From the NCBI RefSeq assembly GCF_009900745.1, contig NZ_WXVU01000001.1:620001-684000 (forward strand): 64,000 nt of DNA. The letters run 5' to 3'. Positions 8,786 through 18,500 of the stretch are shown here, piece after piece. The notes under the pieces are model-generated. The model made no database searches. It worked only from the letters and a program-made list of their open reading frames with translations, and was not told where the DNA came from. This stretch comes from Chryseobacterium sp. c4a (GTDB lineage Bacteria > Bacteroidota > Bacteroidia > Flavobacteriales > Weeksellaceae). A program made the translations under genes and the position numbers. The stretch's first letter is position 1, and every line of letters starts with the position of its first letter.

Positions 8786-8793
8786 TAATTTTG
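8786..8793 (+). promoter_or_regulatory. -7 promoter box (TAATTTTG) for the surface-repeat gene
   Basis: This is a TAnnTTTG match 25 bp before the ATG at 8819, in the divergent intergenic region shared with the BetR-like regulator. No clear -33 TTG was found. Confidence 0.45.
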
Positions 8794-8818
8794 AGCTATA
8801 ATTTTAAAATCATGAGTT

Positions 8819-9469
8819 ATGAAAGCACAATTTTTTTTAATACCAATGCTTTTATTCGGTAGTCTTATATATGCTTCAGACACGATAAGTGTTGATTCGT
8901 TAAAGCACAGATTCATTGCGGCTTCTCCTTCAAAAAATATCAAAAATGTAAATGGGCTTCTGTTTAAATATTTTGATCAGGAAGAAAAAATGATTCCCAA
9001 AAAAGTCAATGGGTTGGGAATGGGATTTAATCCTTTAGGACTTTTCTTTCCTGCTTTACTTATTGTGTATTTGCCTGGTGCAGATCGATGGAGCTTAAAC
9101 AATGATTATGGAGTTGTTCCTGAAAACAAAATGAATAAAATTAATGGAGTTCAGTTGTCATTGATTAATATGGAACCAACGATTACCAATGGGTTGGAGA
9201 TCAATGTTTCCAGTAATATCAATACGTATGCGGTAACTCATGGAGTTGCTTTTTCTCCTATTCTCAATTTTCATCATGAAATAAAAGGGGTTTCTGTAGC
9301 TCCATTGGCCAATGTAGGGCAAAAATGCAGAGGGCTTCAGATTGGACTTTATAATAGTTGTAAAGATTTCCGGGGCATCCAGATCGGCGGATGGAATGAA
9401 AACGGAAAACGAAAATTGCCTTTTATCAACTGGAATTTTAAGAAACAAAAAAACAATGATCAACCATGA
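8819..9469 (+). CDS. Secreted LA_2272-type surface-repeat protein
   Basis: This 216-residue protein has a signal peptide (MKAQFFLIPMLLFGSLIYA, cleavage near residue 19). The second half has repeats of the form NGVQLSLIN, RGLQIGLYNSC and RGIQIGGWNENGKRKLPFINW, the spacing found in LA_2272-family surface repeats of Bacteroidota and Leptospira. An outer-membrane or surface location is inferred. The function is unknown. The stop overlaps the start of the next gene (ATGA at 9466-9469), so the two are translationally coupled. Confidence 0.75.
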   Translation: MKAQFFLIPMLLFGSLIYASDTISVDSLKHRFIAASPSKNIKNVNGLLFKYFDQEEKMIPKKVNGLGMGFNPLGLFFPALLIVYLPGADRWSLNNDYGVVPENKMNKINGVQLSLINMEPTITNGLEINVSSNINTYAVTHGVAFSPILNFHHEIKGVSVAPLANVGQKCRGLQIGLYNSCKDFRGIQIGGWNENGKRKLPFINWNFKKQKNNDQP

Positions 9470-10037
9470 AAAATTTAGTATTAATTGTGTTTACAGCAAT
9501 AGGATTGAGCCTGAATTCCTGTGTCAGTTTCAGCAGAAAAATGATTCAGGATGACCTTTTGGAGCTAAGAAAGAAAATGTTCAGATGATTGATGGACAAT
9601 ATGAATATAAAGGCTATGAACATATTGTGAATAACAATACAAAATCTGATAAAATAGGAAGTGTTGGAGAAATGTTGGCTATGAAAAATGGAGAAGTGAG
9701 GGATTTTGATAAACTCATTATAAAATCAGTACCACTAGCGAAAAATAAAATATATGAAGTACAATTCATTTTTTTGAAAGATAATACTATTGGATATACT
9801 TTTAAATATAAAGCTAAGTTGAAGAATGGTTTGTTTTTACTGGATAACTTCACTTCTCATTGTGATGAAATTCCTTATTTGTTTGGAGGCTGCCGTAATT
9901 TTCAGTCAAGAATAGGTTTGACACAAGATCATAACCTTCTTATTCAGGATTATTATGATAACAATGGAGCCTTATTACTCTTTTTCTGGTCAGGATATAC
10001 CATCAATTACGCAGAAAAATATAAAAGAATTAATTAA
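9466..10037 (+). pseudogene. Hypothetical lipoprotein, frameshifted
   Basis: The first frame starts at 9466 with a lipoprotein signal (MKNLVLIVFTAIGLSLNSC; lipobox LNSC) and ends at a stop near 9589 after 41 residues. The following frame is open from 9555 (PFGAKKENVQMIDGQYEYKG) to 10037 and continues the protein. One missing base near the run CTTTT (9555-9560) would restore a product of about 190 residues. This could be a real frameshift or a homopolymer sequencing error. The protein is unrecognised. The last residues include LLLFFWSGYTINYAEKYKRIN. Confidence 0.65.
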
Positions 10038-10048
10038 AAATAAATATC

Positions 10049-10648
10049 ATGAAAAATATACCTTATCTATTGATCTTATCCCGTTTTATTTCAGCTTTTG
10101 TTATTCTGTATCTGGGATATTATGTTGGAGATTCAGCCAGAAAATATATTCTGATCCTAATGTATCTGGGATTGTTTACTGATATTTTTGATGGAATTAT
10201 AGCCAGAAAAACAGGTGTTTCTTCAGAAAAATTAAGAAGATTGGATAGTCAGACCGATCTTGTCTTCTGGTTATCTCTGGGCTTTGCTTCTTATTTCCTG
10301 AATCCGGAGGTGATAATTAATGAATGGAAAAGCATTCTGTTGATCTTTATCATGGAGGCCTCATGTTATATTGTAAGTATCTGGAAGTTTAGAAAAGAAA
10401 CCTGTACGCACGCTTTTATATCTAAAATGTGGGGACTAAGCCTACTGCTTGCCTTCACTTATCTTATAGGTTTTCAGGAAGCAGGCTGGGCTTTTAATTT
10501 AACAGTGATTCTGGGGTTAATTTCCCATCTTGATGTTATTCTGATTATTATATTCCTTCCGAAATGGCAATATGATGTTCCGAGCTGTTATCATGCCTTG
10601 AAAATCAAGAACGGAAAGCAGCGAAAAAAGACCATTTTCTTTAATTAA
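10049..10648 (+). CDS. CDP-alcohol phosphatidyltransferase family membrane protein
   Basis: This 199-residue protein has about six membrane helices. The CDP-alcohol phosphotransferase motif DxxDGxxAR...DxxxD is present in TDIFDGIIARKTGV and RLDSQTD (about residues 47-71). The family swaps CMP for an alcohol on CDP-diacylglycerol or related donors to make phospholipids. The Gly normally found between AR and the second Asp pair is Leu here (EKLRRLD). The acceptor cannot be assigned. It lies 11 nt after the frameshifted lipoprotein gene and is probably in the same transcript, ended by the hairpin at 10683. Confidence 0.85.
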   Translation: MKNIPYLLILSRFISAFVILYLGYYVGDSARKYILILMYLGLFTDIFDGIIARKTGVSSEKLRRLDSQTDLVFWLSLGFASYFLNPEVIINEWKSILLIFIMEASCYIVSIWKFRKETCTHAFISKMWGLSLLLAFTYLIGFQEAGWAFNLTVILGLISHLDVILIIIFLPKWQYDVPSCYHALKIKNGKQRKKTIFFN

Positions 10649-10682
10649 AATAGTAAATAATTGATAAATGATTTTTAAAGAG

Positions 10683-10712
10683 GGCGCAATCATCAAGTTG
10701 CGCCGTTTTTTT
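10683..10712 (+). terminator. Rho-independent terminator
   Basis: GGCGCAA (10683-10689) pairs with TTGCGCC (10698-10704) and is followed by GTTTTTTT. It ends the 8819-10648 transcript, just ahead of the asnS promoter. Confidence 0.85.
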
Positions 10713-10713
10713 G

Positions 10714-10721
10714 TAACTTTG
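10714..10721 (+). promoter_or_regulatory. -7 promoter box of asnS (TAACTTTG)
   Basis: This perfect TAnnTTTG element lies 38 bp upstream of the asnS ATG and directly after the terminator T run. Confidence 0.55.
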
Positions 10722-10759
10722 CAACCATTAATTTTTATACAAAAATTTATTATCAACAA

Positions 10760-12208
10760 ATGAAAAAGCAAACGATCAAAGAAATCCTAAAGGATTACAA
10801 GAAAGTATTACATCATGACATTACAGTTTACGGATGGGTAAGATCATTCCGTGCTAATCGCTTTATTGCACTTAATGATGGTTCTACGATTAATAATTTG
10901 CAGATAGTTGTTGATTTCGAAAATTTTGATGAAGAACTTATCAAGAATATTAGCACAGCTTCTTCTCTTAAAGTTGTAGGTGAAGTAGTGGAAAGCCAGG
11001 GAGCAGGACAATCTGTAGAAATTGTTGCTAAAAAGATTATTATTTTAGGAGATAACTTTACAGAAGAGCTTCAAAGCACCATTCTTCAGCCTAAAAAACA
11101 CAGCTTGGAGAAACTTCGTGAGCAGGCACACTTAAGATTCAGAACCAATTTATTTGGAGCTGTTTTCAGAGTGCGTCACGCAGTGAGTTTTGCTGTTCAT
11201 TCATTCTTCAACCAAAACCAGTTCTTCTATATCAATACTCCAGTTATTACAGGAGCTGATGCTGAAGGAGCAGGAGAAATGTTCGGAGTTACCAACTTCG
11301 ATCTGAATAATATGCCAAGAACTGAAGAAGGCGAAATTGATTTTGCTCAGGATTTCTTTGGCAGAAAAACCAACCTTACCGTTTCAGGACAGCTTGAAGG
11401 AGAAACTGCAGCGATGGGATTAGGAAGAATCTATACATTCGGGCCTACTTTCCGTGCAGAGAACTCAAACACTACAAGACACCTTGCAGAATTCTGGATG
11501 ATTGAGCCGGAAGTGGCTTTCAACAACCTTGAAGATAACATCGATCTTGCAGAGGATTTCTTAAAATATGTAATTCAATATGTATTGGATCACTGTAAAG
11601 ATGATCTGGTGTTCTTAGACAACCGTTTTGCTGAAGAACAAAAGTCAAAACCTGAAAAGGAAAGAGCTAAAGAAGGTCTTATTGAGAAACTTGAAAATGT
11701 AATTGCTAAACGTTTCAAGCGTGTGAGCTATACAGAAGCTATCGAGATTTTAATGAACTCAAAGGAAAACAAAAAAGGAAAATTTGCTTACCCTGTTGAA
11801 AGCTGGGGAACAGATCTTCAGTCTGAGCATGAAAGATTTTTGGTTGAAAAACATTTTGAGTGCCCGGTTGTATTATTCGATTATCCAAAAGAGATCAAAG
11901 CTTTCTATATGAAGCTGAATGAAGACAACAAAACGGTAGCTGCAATGGATGTTCTTTTCCCAGGTATCGGTGAAATCATCGGTGGATCTGAAAGAGAAGC
12001 AAGATTAGACGTTTTAAAACAGAAAATGGCAGATATGCATGTAGATGAGCACGAACTTTGGTGGTATTTAGATACCAGAAAATTCGGTTCTGTACCCCAT
12101 GCAGGTTTTGGTTTAGGATTAGAAAGACTCGTTCTTTTCGTAACAGGAATGACGAACATCAGAGACGTAATTCCTTTCCCTAGGACACCGAAAAGCGCTG
12201 AATTCTAG
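10760..12208 (+). CDS. asnS: Asparagine--tRNA ligase
   Basis: This is a 482-residue class II aminoacyl-tRNA synthetase. The N-terminal OB fold ([20 protein letters not shown], residues 22-100) binds the anticodon. The catalytic core carries motif 2 ([20 protein letters not shown], around 230-250) and motif 3 ([15 protein letters not shown], from 449). The sequence [17 protein letters not shown] fits AsnRS rather than AspRS. It is cytoplasmic and charges tRNA-Asn. It has its own promoter and a terminator directly downstream. Confidence 0.97.
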   Translation: MKKQTIKEILKDYKKVLHHDITVYGWVRSFRANRFIALNDGSTINNLQIVVDFENFDEELIKNISTASSLKVVGEVVESQGAGQSVEIVAKKIIILGDNFTEELQSTILQPKKHSLEKLREQAHLRFRTNLFGAVFRVRHAVSFAVHSFFNQNQFFYINTPVITGADAEGAGEMFGVTNFDLNNMPRTEEGEIDFAQDFFGRKTNLTVSGQLEGETAAMGLGRIYTFGPTFRAENSNTTRHLAEFWMIEPEVAFNNLEDNIDLAEDFLKYVIQYVLDHCKDDLVFLDNRFAEEQKSKPEKERAKEGLIEKLENVIAKRFKRVSYTEAIEILMNSKENKKGKFAYPVESWGTDLQSEHERFLVEKHFECPVVLFDYPKEIKAFYMKLNEDNKTVAAMDVLFPGIGEIIGGSEREARLDVLKQKMADMHVDEHELWWYLDTRKFGSVPHAGFGLGLERLVLFVTGMTNIRDVIPFPRTPKSAEF

Positions 12209-12220
12209 AAAAATAAAAAA

Positions 12221-12250
12221 AAGCCTTCATCATCAGATGAGGCTTTTTTT
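12221..12250 (+). terminator. Rho-independent terminator after asnS
   Basis: AAGCCTTCATC (arm) and GATGAGGCTT (arm) form a stem with one bulged base and a short loop, followed by seven or more T. Confidence 0.85.
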
Positions 12251-12367
12251 ATTTTTCAATAGTTTATTATATTAAAAGTATAAAGCAAAAATCATGCTAA
12301 ATGTATTTTTTATCAAATAAATTTATTAAATTCGTAGAATATGTTATGTTAAAACGCCAATATTAAT

Positions 12368-13831
12368 ATGCTTAAACAACACTTACAACTCAAATTAGGA
12401 CAGAAGCTGGCTCCTCAGCAGATCCAGTTGATGAAGCTTATTCAGCTGCATACTCTTGAATTTGAAGAGGAGTTGGAGAGAGAGTTAGAAGAAAACCCTG
12501 CTTTGGAAATTGCCAAGGAGGATTCTAAGGAAGATGAGTATTCTTCCCTGGAAGACGCTTATCAGGATGAGGGTACAGAAAGCATTGAAACAGACTTCGA
12601 CGTTAACGAATATCTTTATGACGACGAACCAAGCTATAAAACTGCATCCAGTAACTACTCTCCGGATGATGAAGAATTTGATAATGAAAGTCTTTTAACG
12701 GAAGGACAGTCCTTATACGATTATCTTACAGAACAGATTCATCTGGTCAATATCAGTAAAGAAGATCTGAAGATTGCAGAATACCTGATCGGGAACCTTG
12801 ATACGGATGGATATCTGAGAAGAGAGATCAAATCGATTGTAGATGATCTTGCTTTTTCACAGGGAATTTATACTACAAAAGAAAAAGTAGATGATATCCT
12901 TGAAAATTATGTTCAGAAGCTGGATCCGCCTGGGGTGGGTGCCAGAGGACTTCAGGAATGCCTGTTATTACAGATCGAAAAGAAAGTAAGCTTTGATAAA
13001 GCTGTTTCTTTAGCTGCCAATATCCTGAGATTCCAGTTTGATGCTTTAACGAATAAGCATTATAACAAGATTATCCAGAAATATGATATTGAAGAAGATG
13101 ACCTGAAAGATGCTTTGGACGAAATTTCAAAATTGTCACCAAAAGTAGGAGGAAACTTCGATACTCAAACGATCACCATCAACCAGGAAATTATTCCGGA
13201 TTTTGTGATTCAGGTGAAAGATGGACAGGTTATTCCAATGCTTAACAGTAAAAATGCACCTACATTAAGAGTTTCTGAAGAATATAAAGACATTCTTACA
13301 ACGTATTCTCACGATAAAAATTCTTCTGAGCACAAACAGGCTGCTTTGTTTATCAAGCAAAAATTAGATGCTGCAAAATGGTATATCGATGCAATCAATC
13401 AGCGTCAGAATACCTTATTGCAAACGATTACAGCCATTGTTAAATTCCAGAAAGATTATTTTATTACAGGTGATGAGAAGTCTCTGAAGCCAATGATCTT
13501 AAAGGATGTAGCAGATATTACCGGATTTGATATTTCTACCATTTCAAGAGTGGTAAAAAGTAAATATGCAGATACTCCAAACGGTATTGTTTACCTCAAG
13601 GATCTTTTCTCAGATAGTTTAACTAATGATGATGGTGAAGAGGTTTCTACTAAAGAAATCAAAACTCATCTTCAGGAGGTTATTAATAAAGAGAATAAGA
13701 GAAAACCATTGACAGATGATGCTTTGGTTGTCATTTTAAAAGAACAGGGATATAATATTGCCAGAAGAACGATTGCAAAATATCGTGAACAGCTTAATAT
13801 TCCGGTTGCAAGGTTAAGAAAAGAATTATAA
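12368..13831 (+). CDS. rpoN: RNA polymerase sigma-54 factor
   Basis: This 487-residue protein has all three sigma-54 parts. The Gln/Leu-rich activator region is LKLGQKLAPQQIQLMKLIQLHT (residues 5-26). An acidic spacer covers about 45-115. The core-binding domain and the DNA-binding end follow, with the RpoN box ARRTIAKYRE near residue 465. Sigma-54 directs transcription that needs AAA+ enhancer-binding proteins. None is encoded nearby. The stop is followed by a terminator shared with the convergent lanthipeptide operon. Confidence 0.97.
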   Translation: MLKQHLQLKLGQKLAPQQIQLMKLIQLHTLEFEEELERELEENPALEIAKEDSKEDEYSSLEDAYQDEGTESIETDFDVNEYLYDDEPSYKTASSNYSPDDEEFDNESLLTEGQSLYDYLTEQIHLVNISKEDLKIAEYLIGNLDTDGYLRREIKSIVDDLAFSQGIYTTKEKVDDILENYVQKLDPPGVGARGLQECLLLQIEKKVSFDKAVSLAANILRFQFDALTNKHYNKIIQKYDIEEDDLKDALDEISKLSPKVGGNFDTQTITINQEIIPDFVIQVKDGQVIPMLNSKNAPTLRVSEEYKDILTTYSHDKNSSEHKQAALFIKQKLDAAKWYIDAINQRQNTLLQTITAIVKFQKDYFITGDEKSLKPMILKDVADITGFDISTISRVVKSKYADTPNGIVYLKDLFSDSLTNDDGEEVSTKEIKTHLQEVINKENKRKPLTDDALVVILKEQGYNIARRTIAKYREQLNIPVARLRKEL

Positions 13832-13855
13832 AAACTTGTAACATATCCAACAATA

Positions 13856-13892
13856 TAAAAAGGTGAACAAATAATGTTCACCTTTTGTTTTT
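13856..13892. terminator. Bidirectional terminator between rpoN and the lanthipeptide operon
   Basis: AAAAGGTGAACA pairs with TGTTCACCTTTT around a 5-nt loop. T-rich tails are present on both strands, so it can end rpoN and the minus-strand lanthipeptide operon. Confidence 0.85.
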
Positions 13893-13915
13893 ATATGATT
13901 CGATAAGTATATCTA

Positions 13916-14284
13916 TTACGCTATCAGAAATACAGTATCACTTATTCTTTTGAAAAGACTGAATGTATTGATCTGTTTTCCAAATTCTTTATTTTCCCAA
14001 TATACTTTTCCGTCTTTATAATCATTAATCAGCGCAAAACTACCACCATTGATTTTTAAGAATGCAATAGCAGGAAAAGGCAGCTCTTCCAGATCTTCAT
14101 GTTCCAGTTTTACTACCATGGCTTCAATATCAAAATCATCTTTTAATATATTATAAAAACTGAAAAAATTGTAATCTTCCACTGGAATATGGTAGTCTTT
14201 TATTTTTTTTGTTTTTATATTTTGTTGTATAAATTTTTTCAACAAAAAATTAAAAGAAGTTAAGTAGTTATTTTTTTCAATCAT
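13916..14284 (-). CDS. Stand-alone degenerate C39 peptidase-like domain protein
   Basis: This 122-residue protein is the last gene of the lanthipeptide operon, 15 nt after the DUF6625 gene. The core (FDIEAMVVKLEHEDLEELPF, then PAIAFLKINGGSFALINDYKDGKVYW) follows the C39 pattern: a helix, then LxxLPxPxIAxL, then GGxFxLI and a V.Y strand. The catalytic Cys of the N-terminal Q...C motif and the His of HFVVL are absent (SFALI instead). It closely resembles the C39-like domain fused to VKOR-thioredoxin proteins in Bacteroidota RiPP loci, here without its fusion partners. I infer a leader-binding or chaperone role rather than proteolysis. The assignment by motif is moderate; the function is unproven. 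Confidence 0.6.
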   Translation of the reverse strand: MIEKNNYLTSFNFLLKKFIQQNIKTKKIKDYHIPVEDYNFFSFYNILKDDFDIEAMVVKLEHEDLEELPFPAIAFLKINGGSFALINDYKDGKVYWENKEFGKQINTFSLFKRISDTVFLIA

Positions 14285-14299
14285 AAATGCGGGTAGTTT

Positions 14300-15535
14300 T
14301 TAATAAATATAGTATGCATTTTCACTGATACGGCTTAGAGGATTTCTTATACTTATCTTATAAGGAATGCTTTCTTCATTTTTGAAATGAAAATCAATCG
14401 TACTAATTACCTTTTTACTTTTTCCTATCCACTGATTATCTTTAAGCTTATAGAGAGAAAATTGATTGTAATGAAGATTTTGTTCTAGTATATTGAGAAT
14501 AATAAGTTTGTTCTGATCTTGCGGATAAAATATAAGATGAGATCTTCCAATTTTATACGACTGTTCTTCAAGAAAGTTAATATGTTGTTTTTCAGTATAG
14601 GAAAGAAGCTTCGATTTGAACAATAAAAACCTGTAATAGATATGTCTGTTATTTTTCTTTATTTTTTCCTTTATTTTCTTTAAGGAATAGGTGAACTTAT
14701 TGAACGAATAATTGATTCCCTTCGGGGAAATTGAAAAATTACCTTTAGATCTAATCGGATCAATAAAGAAATACGGATTATCTTTAACATTGATAAGGTG
14801 AATCAATAGGTATTGCTTTTCAGTTATACTGTTAATAATATTTCCTTCTATCCAATGATGAACAACTCCTGAATAGGTAAATTCCTGTACTATATTTTTA
14901 TGGTAATATTTAATTTCTTTTTGAAGTTCGAGTCTTCTTAAAACAAGGGTAAAGCTTTCAATTTCCGTAGTAATATCTGTAATGTCTTTGGTGTGAACAA
15001 GGTCAAACTCAAAGTTGCATTCATCAAAACAAAAGTGTCGTCTATTTTCTAAAATATGAGCGTAATCTTTACTTTGTTTAAAAAGATTAATGCATTGCTC
15101 ATTGTTTCTGAATAAAGTAAAGAATCCGGCGGGATAATTTTTAAGAGGCGAGATCACATCATATTTTTTCAGCATTTTCTCGGTAATAAAATATCGGATA
15201 TTGCCAAAAACAATATCAATATCACAATATCCCCAAAAGTCATAATTTTTCAAATATTTCTGAAAAATAAGACCATAAGTAGGTTTAAAATCACATAATT
15301 TATAACCATCCAAAATATTGATAGAAAGATTCAGCTTTTCACTGGCAATTTTACTGAATTCATTTAGATCATTTATTTTTATAAAATGGACATTAGCTAT
15401 ATGAAAAGGGGCTTCCAAATTGGTAAATATGAAAAAATCTACATCCGAATTGTATTTGCAGCTAAACAAGAAATGGTCGAAATAGGAAGGCCAGCTTTTC
15501 CCAAAATAACAGTTTATTAAAGCAATTCTAGTCAT
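14300..15535 (-). CDS. DUF6625-type putative glycosyltransferase in lanthipeptide operon
   Basis: This 411-residue protein begins with a Rossmann-like strand and helix (MTRIALINCYFGKSWPSYFDHF) typical of DUF6625. It contains FWGYCDIDIVFGNI (about residues 100-113), where DID fits the metal-binding DxD motif of GT-A glycosyltransferases. The first 250 residues form the likely catalytic domain. The C-terminal 150 residues carry a charged linker and a beta-rich end with no recognised domain. It starts 1 nt after the lanB stop. Its place in the operon suggests sugar transfer to the lanthipeptide or another accessory modification. This is inference from context, as no acceptor is known. Confidence 0.6.
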   Translation of the reverse strand: MTRIALINCYFGKSWPSYFDHFLFSCKYNSDVDFFIFTNLEAPFHIANVHFIKINDLNEFSKIASEKLNLSINILDGYKLCDFKPTYGLIFQKYLKNYDFWGYCDIDIVFGNIRYFITEKMLKKYDVISPLKNYPAGFFTLFRNNEQCINLFKQSKDYAHILENRRHFCFDECNFEFDLVHTKDITDITTEIESFTLVLRRLELQKEIKYYHKNIVQEFTYSGVVHHWIEGNIINSITEKQYLLIHLINVKDNPYFFIDPIRSKGNFSISPKGINYSFNKFTYSLKKIKEKIKKNNRHIYYRFLLFKSKLLSYTEKQHINFLEEQSYKIGRSHLIFYPQDQNKLIILNILEQNLHYNQFSLYKLKDNQWIGKSKKVISTIDFHFKNEESIPYKISIRNPLSRISENAYYIY

Positions 15536-15536
15536 T

Positions 15537-18500
15537 CTATGTAAGTCTTTTCATATTTAATAATGAATCATAACTTTTGTGTAAGAAATAATACAAAATA
15601 GATTCATAAAGATTAGGTTTTGAGGCAAACATTCTGTTGATAAACATGTGAATGTAGCTTATTACTAACGATTTAACCATTTGTTCAGGCTGTAGCTTTC
15701 TAATGTCAACAATATAGCCGGCAGTTCTTTTTGTTCTGAGGTTTATTATTTTATTAAAGTCACTATTTTCTGTCAAAAGATTGAGAAGATCACTTCTATT
15801 GTTTCTGTATTTATCTTTTAGGGCTGTTTTTGAATCTTCATCCACCATATTCCCGTATCCATGGGCTAGCTGGTTCATGATATCTCTCTTTTCAGTTGGG
15901 GTATAGCCAAAATCATTCAGGATTCTGTCAACTCCTACAACGGCCAATTTCCAGGTAACTGTTTCCGTTAATTCTGCTTCTTTTAATAATGAACAAATAC
16001 ACTCACTGTCAAAATGGAAAATACTCTCCATGTGATCAATGGTAGATTCTCCATATCGTTCAATCTCTCTGTTGTAGGTATCCATAACAATTTTATGGAT
16101 AATCATTTCCTGAGTCAAATATTTATCAAGTAGCTGATAAACCTGATTTGAAATGCTATGATTCTCAGATGAAGTTAAAAAACGAAGCCTGATATGGTGA
16201 TCCGGATCATTATATCGCATGAAAAACCATTTTTTGATGACACCTTTTTTAATAAGGCTATTGGCGAATTTACAAATGACATTTTTGATAATTTGATCGG
16301 TCACTTTTGGACTACAATAGATCTTATAGAAAAGCCATTCGCTTCCCGGAACAAAATTTCTGGTCACCGTATTTTTAACGGTAGGGATTGATAATATTTT
16401 ATTTTTTTTACTGCTTATATTATTCCATGGAATAAGAAACTCATTGCTGTGTATATTTCCATCGATATCTTTTACGATACTTTCATACTGATGAGAAAGA
16501 TTTTCAAAAACCCGTATATTCTTTTCTTTAGTAAGATGATCCAGCAAAATTTCCAGAGAAACATTCTCATTCATAAATACAGGAAGCTCCATATCTCTTT
16601 CTGCAAAAGTAAAGATCTCAGGAATTTTCCTTTCCTTTAAATAATCTCTGAAACTGCTTATAGATGGTTGTTTTCCATTAAAAATTTTCTCATAAGACAG
16701 ATGCCATGATGTTCTTGATAAAATAACATTATTGACCATGACCCTTGGAAGATAATCATAATTGGTGAACATCCCCCAATTCCATGAATAAGAAGGAGTT
16801 GCATTCTGATACTGGAGATCACAAAGAAAATGATAAAGAGGTACTTTATGTAAATTATAATTGTGAGCAGATGAAAGACTAGGAATAACTTCTTTATTGT
16901 ATTTTTTGGAACGAAGAACAATTCTATCATTTTTGATAGAAATCATCAGGTCATTCAGATAAATAGGCTCACTGCCAGTGTTATGAGGAGTAAGAATTGG
17001 GATTTCGTATTTTCTTAAACAGGGTCTAAGAAGAATATTTCCAACTCTTGGTTGTGGAGTATGAGCAATTTCTGCAATGATTTGATTTTCAAAGAAATTT
17101 TCTTCCTGCAATAAAGCCGCTTTTACAGATTCTTCCAACTGGTCATCCAGATGACAAAAGCGTCCGATAAACGTTGATGATGACGGCCCATCTGTGAATT
17201 TATTGAAAATAATAGGTTGTTTTTCCTGATCCTCATAAATTTGTACCAGCGAAGACATTGAAAATGGTACATTCTTATCTTCATGTAAAAAGGGTACCAA
17301 ATCATCCTGTGTAAGCTGTATTAATTGATTATTGTTTTGGACAGCATCAATTAATTTTTTACCTAAAAATTCATTCCACTTTAGAGATCCCCGAACTACA
17401 TTGGAAGTATTTTCAGATTTAAATTGAATTCCCTCAGTCAAATCAGGAGTGTCATGATCTGAATGTAATGGATAATTGATACCTGACAACGGATCAAGCG
17501 CTAATAATAAAGGGATTTCCTGCTGATCGTATCTTGCTGTAAATGTTTTTTTGAAATTTTCAAGTGCATCAATAGTGTCCTCTGCTCCAATTTGAAAGGC
17601 TAAGGAAATTACCTTTTTAAAATCTTTAAAAATATTCTTATTAAGTGAATTCGAGGTATTGCCTTTTAATAAATCGGTCTGAAGAATGTTTTTCTTGCTG
17701 CTTATAATCCCTATGGTATTTAATATTTGATAAATCTTATCAATAGCATTACCAATTTCGTAGGTTTTATTTACTTCCTGTACAATTTCAAATATGGAAA
17801 TTAGTTTAGTTATAAGCTGTGCATCATCACTATCTTTTTCCGAAGCAGGGATCTTTATTTCTTTTAAAAACTGATAGATAGAATCCTGATAATGTTTATC
17901 CGTCACTTTTGGAAAAAGTTCACTAACAAGAATTTTTGAATCGATAAGTTCATTGATATAGTCAAAACTATCTTCATAAGAAATACCTTGATTAACCAAT
18001 ATCTCTATTATAGATGGAAGTTTTAGTCCACTTTGACAAGCTTTTATAATAGAGTTTAGGTATTTATTTTTTTCTGTAGAAATAACTTCATAGCTCAGCC
18101 TTCCATCTTTTGATGAAGGTTCAATATAGCGATATTTGTTTTTAGTGCTGTATATCGTATTGTTAGGATAGAATTTACAGGATTGTCTTATAAATATTTT
18201 TTGATCTAATATTTCAACAATATCATGGATAATTTGCATGTCTAATCTGGCGTGCACTTTATCCTGTTTTTTATCCAATGTTACCAGGGTATGATCATCC
18301 CATTGTCCCATGCTTACTCCGGCATTGGTACCAAATGGAATCGTTCTGAAATGAATTCTTAGCCAATATTTAAGTAAAGATTTCTTCATTTTATCAACTT
18401 TCTCCTTTGGAAGTTTTTTTTCATCCCAAAGAATAAGCTGACTATATAAGTCTGGTGAAGATAGATAAATGGCTTTTCTGAAACTTTCTGTATTGAGATC

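Noticed and set aside
9158..9463. 101-residue reverse-strand frame over the surface-repeat gene
   Set aside because: It lies opposite a signal-peptide-bearing gene with family repeats and has no start context of its own.
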